DNA of 64,000 bases from CANDOC01 sp965261725 (GTDB lineage: Bacteria > Pseudomonadota > Gammaproteobacteria > Pseudomonadales > Endozoicomonadaceae). The notes beneath the pieces were generated by a model that was given only the letters and a program-made list of their open reading frames with translations, did not search any database and was not told the origin of the DNA. Within the stretch, counting starts at the first letter, position 1; each line of letters starts with the position of its first letter. Below are positions 63,412-64,000 of this stretch, one piece after another. Where the stretch lies: positions 1 to 64,000 of the forward strand of contig CBDHDU010000051.1 of assembly GCA_965261725.1 (NCBI GenBank), given 5' to 3'. A program made the position numbers and the translations under genes.

Positions 63412-63509
63412 ATACAGAGAGACTCTATCCGAAGGCGTTCACGCCAGAGACGTATTTAGATATTCAGGCAGGATATATTACTTTATATGCAGATATAGCT
63501 GAAACTAAA

Positions 63510-63537
63510 CGGGGTTTGGTTATAAAACCAGACCCCG
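63510..63537 (-). terminator. Rho-independent terminator after the phasin-like gene
   Basis: CGGGGTTTGGTT and AACCAGACCCCG form a 12-base stem with one mismatch and a four-base loop, followed on the minus strand by TTTAGTTTC. It sits 8 bases past the stop codon. Confidence 0.85.
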
Positions 63538-63544
63538 CTCAAGC

Positions 63545-63982
63545 TTAGGAAGCCGCTTTTTCAACCTTGGCCTTGGTGACAGTTGCCTTCTTTGCCACAG
63601 GTTTAGCTGCAGGCTTAGCAGCCGGAATTTTCTTCCGGGCAACAACTTTCTTTGGCTGGCTCAGTTGGGCAATTTCTTCACGTACCAGCACTTCACGTAC
63701 AGTGAGTGCTTTTACAGAAAGAGACAGTGCTTCAACCTGAGCAGACAGCTCAGCAATTTCATCCTTGTTGGTCTCGAGCTTCAGCAGATCCTTCAGCTTA
63801 TCGAGTTGTTCCTGAGCCTTATCCTTAGCTTTGGTCTTATATTCTTCGAGCTTGTTTGATGTACGCTCGTTGACGCTTTCGCCTTCCTCAACCAGTTCAT
63901 CAAACAGCTTAGAGCCTTCTTTACCCAGCTTTTCGTAACGGGCATAGGTGCCCAGGCTCGCCAAGAAGATCTTCTCGTACAT
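63545..63982 (-). CDS. Phasin-like polyhydroxyalkanoate granule-associated protein
   Basis: This 145-residue protein probably coats polyhydroxyalkanoate granules. The N-terminal half resembles PhaI/PhaF (FLASLGTYARYEKLGKEGSKLFDELVEEGESV), followed by a long amphipathic coiled-coil region (about 35-110). The C-terminal tail is rich in Lys, Ala and Pro (KKIPAAKPAAKPVAKKATV), like the DNA-binding histone-like tail of PhaF but shorter. A strong GGGGGAA ribosome site precedes ATG 63982. No pha synthesis genes are visible in this window. Confidence 0.75.
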   Translation of the reverse strand: MYEKIFLASLGTYARYEKLGKEGSKLFDELVEEGESVNERTSNKLEEYKTKAKDKAQEQLDKLKDLLKLETNKDEIAELSAQVEALSLSVKALTVREVLVREEIAQLSQPKKVVARKKIPAAKPAAKPVAKKATVTKAKVEKAAS

Positions 63983-64000
63983 AGTATGATTCCCCCTTTA

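Noticed and set aside
1..64000. CRISPR array, tRNA or rRNA genes
   Set aside because: I saw no regularly spaced repeats and no tRNA-like T-arm or rRNA segments on reading both strands; a dedicated RNA search would settle it.

Overview
The window looks like chromosomal DNA of a marine, host-associated gammaproteobacterium. The gene order resembles Pseudomonas/Oceanospirillales (mutL, miaA, hfq, hflX, hflK, hflC, DUF2065, hisZ, purA, rnr, rlmB, rpsF, rpsR, DUF2232, rplI, dnaB). Many unrelated insertion sequences, an ankyrin-repeat protein and an exported eukaryote-like kinase fit an Endozoicomonas-like symbiont best; that assignment is inferred from content only.

Layout. 1-2804: the start of 4-hydroxyphenylpyruvate dioxygenase (hpd) and a UhpC-like sugar-phosphate transporter. 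2851-7882: dnaB, rplI, a DUF2232 membrane protein, rpsR, rpsF and a 2-hydroxyacid dehydrogenase, all on the minus strand. 7908-13484: an accessory scar holding a truncated second rlmB, ISAs1, ISL3 and IS1595 elements and two broken genes. 13542-25887: the conserved minus-strand block from rlmB to miaA. 26001-28044: a plus-strand insert between miaA and mutL, with a LexA-box-preceded YdjM-like gene and an exported protein kinase. 28098-30020: mutL. 30191-33740: an ankyrin gene split by an IS5-family element. 33882-38973: a small membrane-anchored protein, gpmI, envC and a C-terminal processing protease. 39046-41523: an unlisted 53-residue membrane protein and a broken gene carrying IS630. 41563-44310: a LOG-family gene, then arsJ and its partner GAPDH (arsenate detoxification). 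44474-49317: a broken acetyltransferase with ISKra4, a Wzz-like chain-length protein and IS66. 49289-54948: nasA, nirD, nirB (nitrate assimilation). 55248-59024: an OmpA-family protein, a membrane protein split by an IS4-like element and an ArsC-ArsR fusion. 59291-62586: nrtABC-type nitrate uptake. 62653-63982: a short-chain dehydrogenase and a phasin-like protein.

How genes work together. nrtABC imports nitrate, NasA reduces it to nitrite and NirBD reduces nitrite to ammonium. Both transcription units carry a good sigma-54 promoter, pointing to shared nitrogen control. GAPDH and ArsJ make and export 1-arseno-3-phosphoglycerate, while the ArsC-ArsR fusion supplies arsenate reduction and probably regulation from 14 kb away.

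The dominant theme is a bloom of eight insertion sequences of eight families. For seven of them I find terminal inverted repeats and a target duplication, and in each case removing the element on paper restores or extends a reading frame.
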